Source: Conexibacter woesei DSM 14684 (GTDB lineage: Bacteria; Actinomycetota; Thermoleophilia; Solirubrobacterales; Solirubrobacteraceae). From it: a stretch of DNA of 64,000 bases. This document shows positions 50,194 to 58,404 of this stretch, piece after piece. Positions within the stretch are counted from its first letter, which is position 1. Each line of letters begins with the position of its first letter. The notes under the pieces are model-generated. The model saw only the letters and a program-made list of their open reading frames with translations. It had not been told where the DNA came from and did not search any database. The position numbers were made by a program, and so were the translations under genes. The DNA lies in the NCBI RefSeq assembly GCF_000025265.1, contig NC_013739.1, forward strand, positions 4,202,001 to 4,266,000, read 5' to 3'.

Positions 50194-51345
50194 TCAGCTC
50201 GACATCCGCTTCATGTACCACTGGTTGAAGTGGTACACGGCGCGCTCGCCCTCGGCGTACGGGCCGGGGATGAACGAGTCGCTGTGCATGTTCTCCCACA
50301 TCGTCTCGCAGGGGTACTGGTCCTCGGTCTGGACCGTCGTCGACCACAGCTCCTGCGCGGCCTTGTACTCGGCGAAGTTCGGCATCTGGAGCGTCTCGGG
50401 CCGCGCCACGTTGCACCACACGAACGTGACCTCCCCCGGCCCCTTGCCCGGCAGGACGATGTAGCCCGTCAGGTTCTCCGGCGCGAGCGAGAAGAGGAAG
50501 TTGGGCCAGACGACGTAGAAGCGCGCCTCCTCGTCGACCCAGCTCGGGACGCCGTCGAGCGGCACCGAGCCGCCCGTCTCGTCGCGCATGGTCATACCCG
50601 CCGCATACGGCATGCGGAAGTCCGTGAACGTCTCGAAGTCGTCGTCGGAGGTCGAGGTGAAGGTCAGCTCGCCGGGCGCTATCGGCTGCGCGCTGTCGAG
50701 GTGCGTGCCGATCACGTGGTAGCCCTCGATCGTGTTCTCGTACGTCAGCTTCCAGTTCCAGTTGCCCGGGTACGGCAGCTCGTAGACGACCTCGAGGTCG
50801 ACGTCCAGCCAGGGCGCGAGCACGTCGTCGAGTCTCGACACCTTGCTGGCCAGCGGCTCGGCCTGCCCGTCGATGTTGATGAAGACGAAGCCCAGCCACG
50901 TGTCGATGCGGAGGTCGACGAGACCGATGCCCTCTCTGACGACGTGGGCCATCGTCGGCGCGCCGATCAGCGAGCCTCTGAGGTCGTATGTCCACGTGTG
51001 GTACGGGCAGCGGAACTTGGAGCAGTTGCCCTCGCCGACGGCGACCTTCGCACCCCGGTGACGGCAGATGTTGTGAAAGCCGCGCAGCTCGCCGTCGGTG
51101 CCGCGCACGATCAGGAACGACTGCCCCAGCAGCTCGACGACACGGTAGTCGCCGGGGTTTCTGACCGTCGACTCGTGCAGCACCGCCATCCACTCGCGGT
51201 TGAAGATCTTGTCCTTCTCCGCCTCGAAGATCTCCGGGTCGGTGTAGACCCGCGGCGGCATCCCCCGGGCCTCGCTGACCGGCTTGCCGAGGTTCTCGAG
51301 CTCCTCCGGACGCAGGACGCTGCTCGGGATCTCAGTCGCTGACAC
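50194..51345 (-). CDS. Rieske non-heme iron oxygenase, large subunit
   Basis: 383 residues from a GTG with GGAGGTG 6 bp upstream. The Rieske [2Fe-2S] ligands are Cys94-x-His96 and Cys113-x2-His116. The mononuclear iron site has ENTIEGYHVIGTHLD (His210, His215) with a C-terminal Asp expected in the QTEDQYPCETMWENM region. Such enzymes hydroxylate or demethylate aromatic rings, quaternary amines or steroids. No ferredoxin or reductase gene is adjacent. It is first of an SDR-thiolase-kinase chain. Confidence 0.93.
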   Translation of the reverse strand: MSATEIPSSVLRPEELENLGKPVSEARGMPPRVYTDPEIFEAEKDKIFNREWMAVLHESTVRNPGDYRVVELLGQSFLIVRGTDGELRGFHNICRHRGAKVAVGEGNCSKFRCPYHTWTYDLRGSLIGAPTMAHVVREGIGLVDLRIDTWLGFVFINIDGQAEPLASKVSRLDDVLAPWLDVDLEVVYELPYPGNWNWKLTYENTIEGYHVIGTHLDSAQPIAPGELTFTSTSDDDFETFTDFRMPYAAGMTMRDETGGSVPLDGVPSWVDEEARFYVVWPNFLFSLAPENLTGYIVLPGKGPGEVTFVWCNVARPETLQMPNFAEYKAAQELWSTTVQTEDQYPCETMWENMHSDSFIPGPYAEGERAVYHFNQWYMKRMSS

Positions 51346-51396
51346 GTGACACCTCCATCGCGTTGTGATGCCAGAAGTCCATCGCTGTTCGGTTCA

Positions 51397-52596
51397 TCAA
51401 TTCACTCCCCAGGCGTCGTAGTACGCTCTGCGGAAGTCGAGCGGCGGCGCGTAGCGCTCGCCGGGCTCGGGCAGGTTGTGCTCTCTGTCGATGATCTGCG
51501 TGCCGTTGCCGGTCGGGAAGCCGTCGCCCTCTCTCTCGCCGCCGAGCAGGCGGTTCATCGCGTCGAGCATCCCGTGCAGCTCCCAGTCGGGTGCCAGCCC
51601 GACGCCGGCGTCGACGCCCTTGCCGCCGTCGCGGACGGCGTCCATCACCTCGGCGTCGCCCTCGGATCCGACGCTGTAGATCTGGCCGGTGCGCCCGGAC
51701 GCGCGGACGGCGGCGGCCGTGATCTTGGTGACCGAGTCGTACGGCGAGATGATCGCGTTGGCCTCCGGGTGGCGCGTCAGCGACTGCTCGATCTTCTGCT
51801 GCAGCGGCGCGCCGATCTCGGCGCCGGTGAACTCGACGGTGTCGACGACCTCGCAGTCCGGGCAGTACCTTCTGAGCCCGGCGCGCACGCCCTTGTCCTG
51901 CTCGACGGTGACGAGCAGGTCCGACTCGTAGACGTCGATCAGCTTCGCCTTGCCGCCGGTGCCGTTGATGACCGCGAGCGCCTGCGCGGTGCCCCACTCA
52001 TCGCGTATGAAGTCGGGGAACGGCATCGGCTTGGACGCGTCGCCGGAGCCGGCGTAGCGGACGGTCGCGTCGAACAGCGCCGGCTCGCTCGCTCTCACGT
52101 CGCTGCAGTCGAAGCCCTGAGCCGCGACGATCTTGACGCCGGCCGCTCTCGCCTCCTGCAGCGCCGCCTTCACGTTCGGGCAGTCGACGATGTAGAGGAT
52201 CACCCCGTCGGCTCTGTCGGCGATCGCCTGACGGATGCCGCTGACGATCGTGTCGGGGCTGTATCTGCCGTCGAACTGCGTGACGTCCCAGCCGAGCTTG
52301 CCGGCCGCGTCGAACAGCGATCCGGGTCTGCGGTAGTCGTACGTCTCGGATGAGACGGGGATGAACCAGATCTTCTTGTCTCTCTGCGCTCTGGGCCCGC
52401 CACCGGGCGGCAGCGCGAAGGAGCCTCTCAGCGCTCTGTCGATCGCCGCCTGCGCGTCGGCCCCGGCGGCCGTCGCGGGGGCGCCGCCGCCCGTCGTCCC
52501 GGTGCTCGCGTCGTCGCCGCCGCCGCTGCTGCTGCCGCAGGCCGCGAGGCCGAGCGCCAGCACGCAGGCGACCGCCAGTGTCACCGTCCTCGACAT
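51397..52596 (-). CDS. Sugar-type (RbsB-like) ABC solute-binding lipoprotein
   Basis: 399 residues from the ATG at 52596; an ATG 6 bp earlier is equally possible (GAGAGGTGG upstream). The signal peptide ends in lipobox LGLAAC, then a Gly/Ser/Thr linker. The mature domain follows the type I fold of ribose-type binding proteins (GVILYIVDCPNVKAALQEAR, KAKLIDVYESDLLVTVEQDK, YDSVTKITAAAVRASGR). A TetR-type site lies upstream. Its permease may be the RbsC-like gene at the right edge. About half of its Arg codons are AGA, unusual in so GC-rich a genome. Confidence 0.9.
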   Translation of the reverse strand: MSRTVTLAVACVLALGLAACGSSSGGGDDASTGTTGGGAPATAAGADAQAAIDRALRGSFALPPGGGPRAQRDKKIWFIPVSSETYDYRRPGSLFDAAGKLGWDVTQFDGRYSPDTIVSGIRQAIADRADGVILYIVDCPNVKAALQEARAAGVKIVAAQGFDCSDVRASEPALFDATVRYAGSGDASKPMPFPDFIRDEWGTAQALAVINGTGGKAKLIDVYESDLLVTVEQDKGVRAGLRRYCPDCEVVDTVEFTGAEIGAPLQQKIEQSLTRHPEANAIISPYDSVTKITAAAVRASGRTGQIYSVGSEGDAEVMDAVRDGGKGVDAGVGLAPDWELHGMLDAMNRLLGGEREGDGFPTGNGTQIIDREHNLPEPGERYAPPLDFRRAYYDAWGVN

Positions 52597-52659
52597 ACGC
52601 ATCCACCTCTCTCTCGTCGGCGGCAATCGGCCGCCGTCACGGCGCTTGCAGGAGTGAAA

Positions 52660-52677
52660 CTAAGCAAGCGCATACTT
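52660..52677. promoter_or_regulatory. TetR-type site at the binding-protein promoter
   Basis: TAAGCAAGCGCATACTTA is a partial 18-bp palindrome (7 of 9 pairs) containing GCAAGCGCATA. It lies about 65 bp upstream of the binding-protein start. Confidence 0.65.
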
Positions 52678-52709
52678 AGATCTGAATGTACTCCACCCCG
52701 CACGGGCGG

Positions 52710-54278
52710 TCAAGCGCGCGCGGCCTGCTCGCGCAGCTGGCGGCGCAGGATCTTGCCCGAGGGCGACTTGGGGATCTGCTCGATCAGCTCGACCAGCCGC
52801 ACGCGCTTCTGCGGCGCGACGCGCTCGGCGACCCAGGCGATCAGCTCGCCGGGATCCAGCGCGGAACCGGCGGGCACGACGAACGCCTTCGGCAGCTCGC
52901 CCGCGTCGTCGTCGGGAACGCCGATCACGGCGACGTCGGCGACGCCCGGATGCGCGACGATCAGCGCCTCCAGCTCCGCCGGGGCGACCTGGTAGCCCTT
53001 GTACTTGATCAGCTCCTTGATGCGGTCGACGATCCAGAAGCGGCTCTCGGCGTCCGCGACCGCGACGTCGCCCGTGTGCAGCCAGCCGCCGGCGTCGACG
53101 GTCGCGGCGCTCGCGGCCTCGTCGCCGAGGTAGCCGCGCATCACCTGGGGGCCGCTGATCCACAGCTCGCCGCGCTCGCCGTCGGCGACGTCGGCGCCGC
53201 TGACCGGGTCGACGATCCGGCAGCGCGTGTTGGGCAGCGGCTGTCCGATCGAGCCGGGCGGCGCCTCGCGGCCGGGCCGGTTGACGTGCGTCGCCGAGCT
53301 GGTCTCGGTCAGCCCGTAGCCTTCGAGCACCGGCACGCCGACGCGCGCGGTCACCTCCGCGACGACCTCCGGCGACAGGGGCGCGCCGCCGCACTGCAGC
53401 ACGCGCAGCGAGGTGAGGTCGCGGCCTCCGACGACGGGGTCGCGCGCGAGCGCCAGCAGGATCGGCGGCACGACATGGGCGACCGTCACGCGGTGGCGCT
53501 CGACCAGCTCGGCGAAGCGGCCGAGGTCGAAGCGCGGCATCGTCACGACCGTCGCCCCCGCGCGCAGGCCGAGGTTGAGCACCATCATCAGCCCGAAGAT
53601 GTGGAAGAACGGCAGCCCGCCGACGAGCACGTCGCCACGGGCGATCGGGAAGCACGCCTGCATCTGCGCGAGGTCGGCGACGAGGTTGCGGTGGGTCAGC
53701 ATCACGCCCTTGGAGCGCCCCGTCGTGCCGCTGGAGTACGGCAGGGCGGCCAGCGCGCTCGCCGGATCGCGGGCGATCGCGGGCGCGTCGGCCGGGTCGC
53801 CGGCCAGCGCGGCGAACGGCAGCGCGCCGGCGCCCGGGTCGTCGTCGCCGACGACGAACAGCTGCTCGACGCCGGCGGCGGCCGCCGCCGCCCGTGCTGT
53901 GCTGAGGTGCTCGGGCGCCGTCACGAGCAGCCGCGCCCGCGCGTGCTCGAGCTGGTGCGTCAGCTCGCGCACGGTGGAGAGCGGGTTGGCCGTCGTGCAG
54001 GTGCCGCCGGCCGCAAGCGCGCCGTGGAACGCGATCGCGTACTCCGGCGCGTTCGGCAGGTGCAGCGCGAGCACGTCGCCGGGGCCGAAGCCGCGCGCGG
54101 CCAGCCCGGCCGCCGTCGCGCGGACCTGCCGGGCGAGCGCACCGTAGGTGAGCACTCGTCCGGTCGGTCCGTCGATCAGCGCCGGCGCCGCGCCGAGCTC
54201 GTCCGCGCGACCGAGGACGTACGTCGTCAGGTCCTGCGCGGGCAGCTCGACGTCGGGCTCGGGAGCGCGGTGGATCAT
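52710..54278 (-). CDS. AMP-forming acyl-CoA ligase (4-coumarate-CoA ligase-like)
   Basis: 522 residues from the ATG at 54278. The P-loop-like A3 motif is LPYSSGTTGRSKGVMLTHRN, the A5 motif GYGLTETSS, A7 GWLHTGDVA, A8 WIVDRIKELIKYKGYQVAP and the catalytic Lys in PKSPSGKILRRQLR. It activates a carboxylic acid to its CoA thioester via an acyl-adenylate. It lies in the middle of the acyl-CoA island and probably performs its entry step. Confidence 0.95.
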   Translation of the reverse strand: MIHRAPEPDVELPAQDLTTYVLGRADELGAAPALIDGPTGRVLTYGALARQVRATAAGLAARGFGPGDVLALHLPNAPEYAIAFHGALAAGGTCTTANPLSTVRELTHQLEHARARLLVTAPEHLSTARAAAAAAGVEQLFVVGDDDPGAGALPFAALAGDPADAPAIARDPASALAALPYSSGTTGRSKGVMLTHRNLVADLAQMQACFPIARGDVLVGGLPFFHIFGLMMVLNLGLRAGATVVTMPRFDLGRFAELVERHRVTVAHVVPPILLALARDPVVGGRDLTSLRVLQCGGAPLSPEVVAEVTARVGVPVLEGYGLTETSSATHVNRPGREAPPGSIGQPLPNTRCRIVDPVSGADVADGERGELWISGPQVMRGYLGDEAASAATVDAGGWLHTGDVAVADAESRFWIVDRIKELIKYKGYQVAPAELEALIVAHPGVADVAVIGVPDDDAGELPKAFVVPAGSALDPGELIAWVAERVAPQKRVRLVELIEQIPKSPSGKILRRQLREQAARA

Positions 54279-54309
54279 CTCGTCCTCGCCGCCGTGCTCG
54301 CTCTGGCGT

Positions 54310-55404
54310 TCAGCCGCCGACGCCGGCGGCGGCCGAGACCGGGGCCCACGACTTGATCTCGGGCAGCACCTTGTCGGCGAACAGCTTGAGGCTGTCCCAG
54401 ACGACGTCATAGGGCATGTCGGCGTAGCTGGGCATCAGCGCCAGCTGCAGTCCGCCGAACTTCTCGTACTTCGCCCGCAGCTGGTCGAGGATCTGCGCCG
54501 GGTCCCCGTAGAGGTTGTTGTCGACGTAGGCGTCGGCCGACGCGTTGTCCTTGTCGTTGCGCAGCGTCTCGGCCAGCTGCGCGTACGTGTCGTAGGCGCC
54601 TCTGGTGTCCTCGAAGTGCGTGCTCAGCAGCTCGTAGTGGTTCATCACGAGGAACCAGTAGTCGGCCTGGTACTTGCGCGCGTACTCCTCGGCCTTCTTC
54701 GCGTCCGGGTGGCAGACGACGAGGTCGGCCGTCATCAGCGGCAGCGGGTCGTTGCCGTGCTCGCCGACGTAGGCGCTGCGATAGCCGTCCCAGACCGCGT
54801 AGGCGTCGTCGGTCGGCGCGGTGCCGAACTGCATCACCCCGAGGTCGAGTCTTGCCGCGGTCACGAGCGAGCCGGGCGAGCCGCCGACCATGTAGGAGCG
54901 GCCCTTGAAGCTCTCCAGCGGACGCGGGCGCAGCTCCGTGCGAGGCTGCGGATAGAACGGGCCGTCACCCTCGATGAAACCCGTCTCGAGCGCCTCGACG
55001 ATCATCGCCGCGGACTCGTCATAGCGGGCGCGCGACTCCGACATGTCGACGCGGAAGCTGTCGAACTCCCGGCGCGCGAGACCGCGGCCCATGCCGATCG
55101 CCGCACGCCCGCCGCTGAGGTGGTCGAGCAGGATCGCCTTCTCGGCGACGCGGACCGGATCGTTCCAGGGCAGGATGAACGCCGACGGCATCAGCTCGAT
55201 CGTCGAGGTCTTCGCCGCCACGTAGCTGAGGAACTGCGCGTTGTCGGGGCACATCGCGTAGTTGGTGAAGTGGTGCTCGACCGCCATGATGCGGTCGAAG
55301 CCCATCGCCTCGGCCTCGAGCGCGAGTCTCAGCTCCTGCTGGTACATCTCGGCGTCGGACTCGTGCGCCCGTCCCTGGAACTGCAGCAACATCCCGACGT
55401 TCAT
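54310..55404 (-). CDS. LLM-class (bacterial-luciferase-like) flavin-dependent monooxygenase
   Basis: 364 residues with the luciferase-like barrel: RLALEAEAMGFDRIMAVEHH, PSAFILPWNDPVRVAEKAIL, LLDHLSGGRAAIGMGRG and YMVGGSPGSLVTAARLDLGV. These enzymes use FMNH2 (or F420) and O2. FMNH2 could come from the flavin reductase encoded at 58405. The ATG overlaps the esterase stop, so the two form an operon. A TetR-type double site lies upstream of that operon. Confidence 0.93.
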   Translation of the reverse strand: MNVGMLLQFQGRAHESDAEMYQQELRLALEAEAMGFDRIMAVEHHFTNYAMCPDNAQFLSYVAAKTSTIELMPSAFILPWNDPVRVAEKAILLDHLSGGRAAIGMGRGLARREFDSFRVDMSESRARYDESAAMIVEALETGFIEGDGPFYPQPRTELRPRPLESFKGRSYMVGGSPGSLVTAARLDLGVMQFGTAPTDDAYAVWDGYRSAYVGEHGNDPLPLMTADLVVCHPDAKKAEEYARKYQADYWFLVMNHYELLSTHFEDTRGAYDTYAQLAETLRNDKDNASADAYVDNNLYGDPAQILDQLRAKYEKFGGLQLALMPSYADMPYDVVWDSLKLFADKVLPEIKSWAPVSAAAGVGG

Positions 55405-56321
55405 CGTTCACGCTCCTCGATAGCTGAGACCTTCACGGGCACTCGCTGGTCGAAGAACTCGCCCAGCGCGGCGACGGCCTCGGCCGCCTCCGGCAGGTGA
55501 GCCGCCAGCTGGTAGTTGTGGATCAGGCCGTGGCCGGTGCGGACCTCGACCGGCACCTCGACCTTGCGCGCGAGCTCGGCGACGCGCAGCCCGTCGCGGT
55601 AGCCGATGTCGCGCGTGCCGGCGAGGACGAGCAGCGGCGGCAGGCCGCGCAGATCGCCGTGCAGCACGTTGACGACAGGGTCGACCGGCGAGTGGCCCTG
55701 CAGGTAGAGGCCGGCGAAGTAGCGCAGCCCCTCGACCGTGCTGACCGGGTCGCCGACGTCCTCGGCGGCGGCGATCGTGTCGCCGAGCGCGAGGTCGATC
55801 CAGGGGCACATCGCGACCATGCCGGCCGGCAGCGCGATCGCCAGATCGCGGATGCGGGCGACGACCGACAGCATGAAGCCCGCGCCGCCGGAGTCGGCGG
55901 CGAACAGCACGCGGTCGCCGGCGCGGCCCTGCTGCTGCAGCCAGCCGTAGGCGGCGATCGCGTCGTCCTGCGGAGCCGGGTACGGCGCCTCGGGCGCCAG
56001 CCGATAGTCGACGACGGCGACGCGCGCGCCGGTCTCCGCCGACAGGCGCGCGGCGAAGGCGCGGTAGCCGGCGGCGGAGCCCATCGCGATGCCGCCGCCG
56101 TGCAGGTAGAAGACGATCCGGTCGTCGGTCGCGCCCGGCATGCCGACCAGCTCGACGGGCACGCCACCGGCGTCGACGTGCTCGACCTCGACCTCGCCGG
56201 GCACGGGCTGCGCCGACAGGAACCCGTCGAAGCCGGCTCGCAGGTCGGCGAGCGACGCGTCCGCGGGCGTCGGGTTGTCCAGGATCAGCTGGACGAGCTG
56301 CTCATGGGCCTCGCTCGGCAT
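55401..56321 (-). CDS. Alpha/beta hydrolase, HSL-type carboxylesterase
   Basis: 306 residues. The oxyanion motif is YLHGGGIAMG, the nucleophile Ser in FAADSGGAGF (variant of GDSAGG), Asp in LAGTRDIGYRDG and His in GHGLIHNYQL. VVDYRLAPEAPYPAPQDDA is a strong hormone-sensitive-lipase family mark. It probably hydrolyses an ester, for instance one made by the Baeyer-Villiger-like or hydroxylating monooxygenase it is coupled with; that link is inference. GGAG precedes the ATG. Confidence 0.92.
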   Translation of the reverse strand: MPSEAHEQLVQLILDNPTPADASLADLRAGFDGFLSAQPVPGEVEVEHVDAGGVPVELVGMPGATDDRIVFYLHGGGIAMGSAAGYRAFAARLSAETGARVAVVDYRLAPEAPYPAPQDDAIAAYGWLQQQGRAGDRVLFAADSGGAGFMLSVVARIRDLAIALPAGMVAMCPWIDLALGDTIAAAEDVGDPVSTVEGLRYFAGLYLQGHSPVDPVVNVLHGDLRGLPPLLVLAGTRDIGYRDGLRVAELARKVEVPVEVRTGHGLIHNYQLAAHLPEAAEAVAALGEFFDQRVPVKVSAIEERER

Positions 56322-56376
56322 CCACGCTCCTCTCCTCGGGCGGGCAGAGCACCCGCGTCACGACGGACGATAGCAA

Positions 56377-56409
56377 AGCAAGCGCTTACATAGCAAGCGA
56401 GCGCTTAGT
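56377..56409. promoter_or_regulatory. Double TetR-type site before the esterase-monooxygenase operon
   Basis: GCAAGCGCTTA (56378-56388) and GCGAGCGCTTA (56397-56407) are in direct repeat with 19-bp spacing. They lie 57-86 bp upstream of the esterase start. The second overlaps the stop codon of the acyl-CoA dehydrogenase. Confidence 0.75.
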
Positions 56410-57613
56410 TATTTGCCCAGCGACGCAGCTCGCCGACGGCGATCGTCCGCTTGTGGACCTCGTCGGGTCCGTCCGCGAGGCGCAGCGTCCGCTGGTGCGC
56501 CCACATCGCCGCGAGCGGGAAGTCGTCGGAGACGCCGCCTCCGCCGTGCACCTGGATCGCCCGGTCGATCACGTTCAGCGCGATCGTGGGAGCGGCGACC
56601 TTGATCGCGGCGATCTCGGTGCGGGCGTGACGGTTGCCGACCGTGTCCATCAGCCACGCGGTCTTCATCGTCAGCAGCCGGATCATCTCGATCTCGATCC
56701 GCGCCTCGGCGATCCAGTCCTGCACGTTCGCGCGCTCGGAGATCGGCTGGCCGAAGGTCACGCGCGCGGCGGCGCGGCGGCACAGCAGCTCGAGCGCCCG
56801 CTCGGCGGCGCCGATCGTCCGCATGCAGTGGTGGATGCGCCCGGGACCGAGCCGCGCCTGACTGATCATGAACCCGTCGCCCTCGCCCGCGATCAGGTTC
56901 CCGACCGGGACCCGCACGCCGCTGAACGCGACCTCGGCGTGCCCCTCGCGGTCCTGGTAGCCGAACACCGGCAGGCCGCGCACGACCTCGACCCCCGGCG
57001 TGTCGAGCGGGACGAGCACCATGCTCTGCTGGCGGTGGCGCGGCCCGTCGGGATCGGTCTTGCCCATCACGATCAGGATCCGGCAGTTCGCGTGCAGCGC
57101 GTTGGACGTCCACCACTTGCGGCCGTCGAGGACGTACTCGTCGCCGTCCCGCTCGATCCGCAGCTCGATGTTGGTGGCGTCGGAACTGGCGACGGCCGGC
57201 TCGGTCATCGCGAAGGCGGAGCGGATCTCGCCGTCCAGCAGCGGGCGCAGCCAGCGGTCCTGCTGCGCCGGGGTCCCGAACAGCGTCAGCACCTCCATGT
57301 TGCCGGTGTCCGGGGCCGAGCAGTTGCACGCCTCCGAGGCGATCGGGCTGCGGCCCATGATCTCCGCCAGCGGCGCGTACTCGACGTTGCGCAGCGCCGG
57401 CCCCCACTCCTCGTGCGGGTGGAACAGGTTCCACAGCCCGCGGCGGCGCGCCTCCTGCTTCAGCTGCTCGATCACCGGCGGCTGGAAGTGCGGGTCGCCG
57501 GCCGCCGCCATCTGCTCCGCGTAGACGGCCTCGGCCGGGTAGACGTGCTCGTCCATGAACGCCCCGAGACGCTCCTGCAGCTCCTTGCAGCGGTCCGTCA
57601 GCTCGAAGTCCAT
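56405..57613 (-). CDS. Acyl-CoA dehydrogenase, ACAD10/11-like
   Basis: 402 residues in the three-part ACAD fold: N-terminal helices ([20 protein letters not shown]), [20 protein letters not shown] flavin-contact strand and [20 protein letters not shown]. The late [14 protein letters not shown] block is the ACAD10/11 version of the catalytic region. Human ACAD10/11 and bacterial LvaC work with an APH kinase to convert 4-hydroxyacyl-CoA to its 3-hydroxy or enoyl form. An APH kinase gene lies 8 kb away in the same island. A TetR-type site precedes this gene. Confidence 0.92.
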   Translation of the reverse strand: MDFELTDRCKELQERLGAFMDEHVYPAEAVYAEQMAAAGDPHFQPPVIEQLKQEARRRGLWNLFHPHEEWGPALRNVEYAPLAEIMGRSPIASEACNCSAPDTGNMEVLTLFGTPAQQDRWLRPLLDGEIRSAFAMTEPAVASSDATNIELRIERDGDEYVLDGRKWWTSNALHANCRILIVMGKTDPDGPRHRQQSMVLVPLDTPGVEVVRGLPVFGYQDREGHAEVAFSGVRVPVGNLIAGEGDGFMISQARLGPGRIHHCMRTIGAAERALELLCRRAAARVTFGQPISERANVQDWIAEARIEIEMIRLLTMKTAWLMDTVGNRHARTEIAAIKVAAPTIALNVIDRAIQVHGGGGVSDDFPLAAMWAHQRTLRLADGPDEVHKRTIAVGELRRWANN

Positions 57614-57651
57614 GCGATCTGCTCCTGAATCGAAGGGCGATCGATCCTAGC

Positions 57652-57665
57652 TGAGCGAGCGCTCA
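57652..57665. promoter_or_regulatory. TetR-type site at the acyl-CoA dehydrogenase promoter
   Basis: TGAGCGAGCGCTCA, 6-bp perfect arms (TGAGCG/CGCTCA) around AG. It contains GCGAGCGCTCA and lies about 40 bp upstream of the dehydrogenase start, overlapping the stop of the TetR gene. Confidence 0.7.
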
Positions 57666-58316
57666 GTCAGCAGCGGTTCCCCACGGGCGGACCATCCGCA
57701 GGACCAGCTCGCCGCGCAGGCGGGCCAGCTCCTCCACCGTGATGCGGCGGTCGGGCGAGTACCAGCGCACGAGGTCGATTCCAAGCGAGACGATCACGAG
57801 CGCGGTCCCGTCGAGGTCGGGCACGATGAACCCCTCCTCGTCGATCCCGAGCCGCAGCTCATGGCGCACGAGCCGCTCGAACCCCCGCCGGATCGCGGCG
57901 ATCTTCTCCATCCTGCCCTCGGGCAGCGCCGGCAGCTCGTACTGCGCGACGCGCCCCAGCATGTAGTTGCTCGCATGCCAGGCGGCGAACGCCTCGGCGA
58001 ACACGCGCAGCCGCCGCGACGGGCCGACGACGCCGTCGAGCGCCTCCGAGACCGCTTCCCAGGCCGCCTGGTGGGCGACCTCGAGGATCGTCTCGAGCAG
58101 GTCGATCTTGGCGCCGTAGTGGACGTAGACCGCGGCCGGGCTCATCTTCGCGCGCGTCGCGATCTCGCGTGTGGTGGCACCTTCGAAGCCGAGCGTCCCG
58201 AACGCGTCCAACGCCGCCAGCAGCAGCCGCCGCGAGCTGTCCGGCCTGATCGACGTCCACAGGCTGGCAGGGTCCTTCGCGATGATCCGCTCGATGTGCG
58301 GCGCCTCAGCAAGCAC
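57663..58316 (-). CDS. TetR-family transcriptional regulator
   Basis: 217 residues, GTG start. The helix-turn-helix is AALDAFGTLGFEGATTREIA with ATRAKMSPAAVYVHYGAKID. The C-terminal domain (FAAWHASNYMLGRVAQYELP, VSLGIDLVRWYSPD) is paralogous to the TetR at 46445-47068. A TetR-type site lies in the divergent gap to the flavin reductase, making this the best candidate for the protein that binds the GCRAGCGCTTA series. Confidence 0.93.
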   Translation of the reverse strand: MLAEAPHIERIIAKDPASLWTSIRPDSSRRLLLAALDAFGTLGFEGATTREIATRAKMSPAAVYVHYGAKIDLLETILEVAHQAAWEAVSEALDGVVGPSRRLRVFAEAFAAWHASNYMLGRVAQYELPALPEGRMEKIAAIRRGFERLVRHELRLGIDEEGFIVPDLDGTALVIVSLGIDLVRWYSPDRRITVEELARLRGELVLRMVRPWGTAAD

Positions 58317-58390
58317 GCGCTCAGCCTAGCTGACGAGCGGCGCCGTTGGAATCCCTTGACCGACGGTCGATCGGCGAGATAGAGTTCCAA

Positions 58391-58401
58391 GCGAGCGCTT
58401 A
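58391..58401. promoter_or_regulatory. TetR-type site before the flavin reductase gene
   Basis: GCGAGCGCTTA ends 3 bp before the ATG of the flavin reductase and 75 bp from the divergent TetR start. So close a site leaves no room for a ribosome site, suggesting a leaderless transcript. Confidence 0.7.
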
Positions 58402-58404
58402 GTC

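Noticed and set aside
50589-50599. TGGTCATACCC as a further GntR site
   Set aside because: Inside the Rieske oxygenase coding region, last base breaks the consensus and there is no palindromic extension.
58321-58333. TCAGC-CTA-GCTGA inverted repeat before the TetR gene
   Set aside because: Short, unlike the repeated GCRAGCGCTTA sites and not seen elsewhere. Chance is sufficient.
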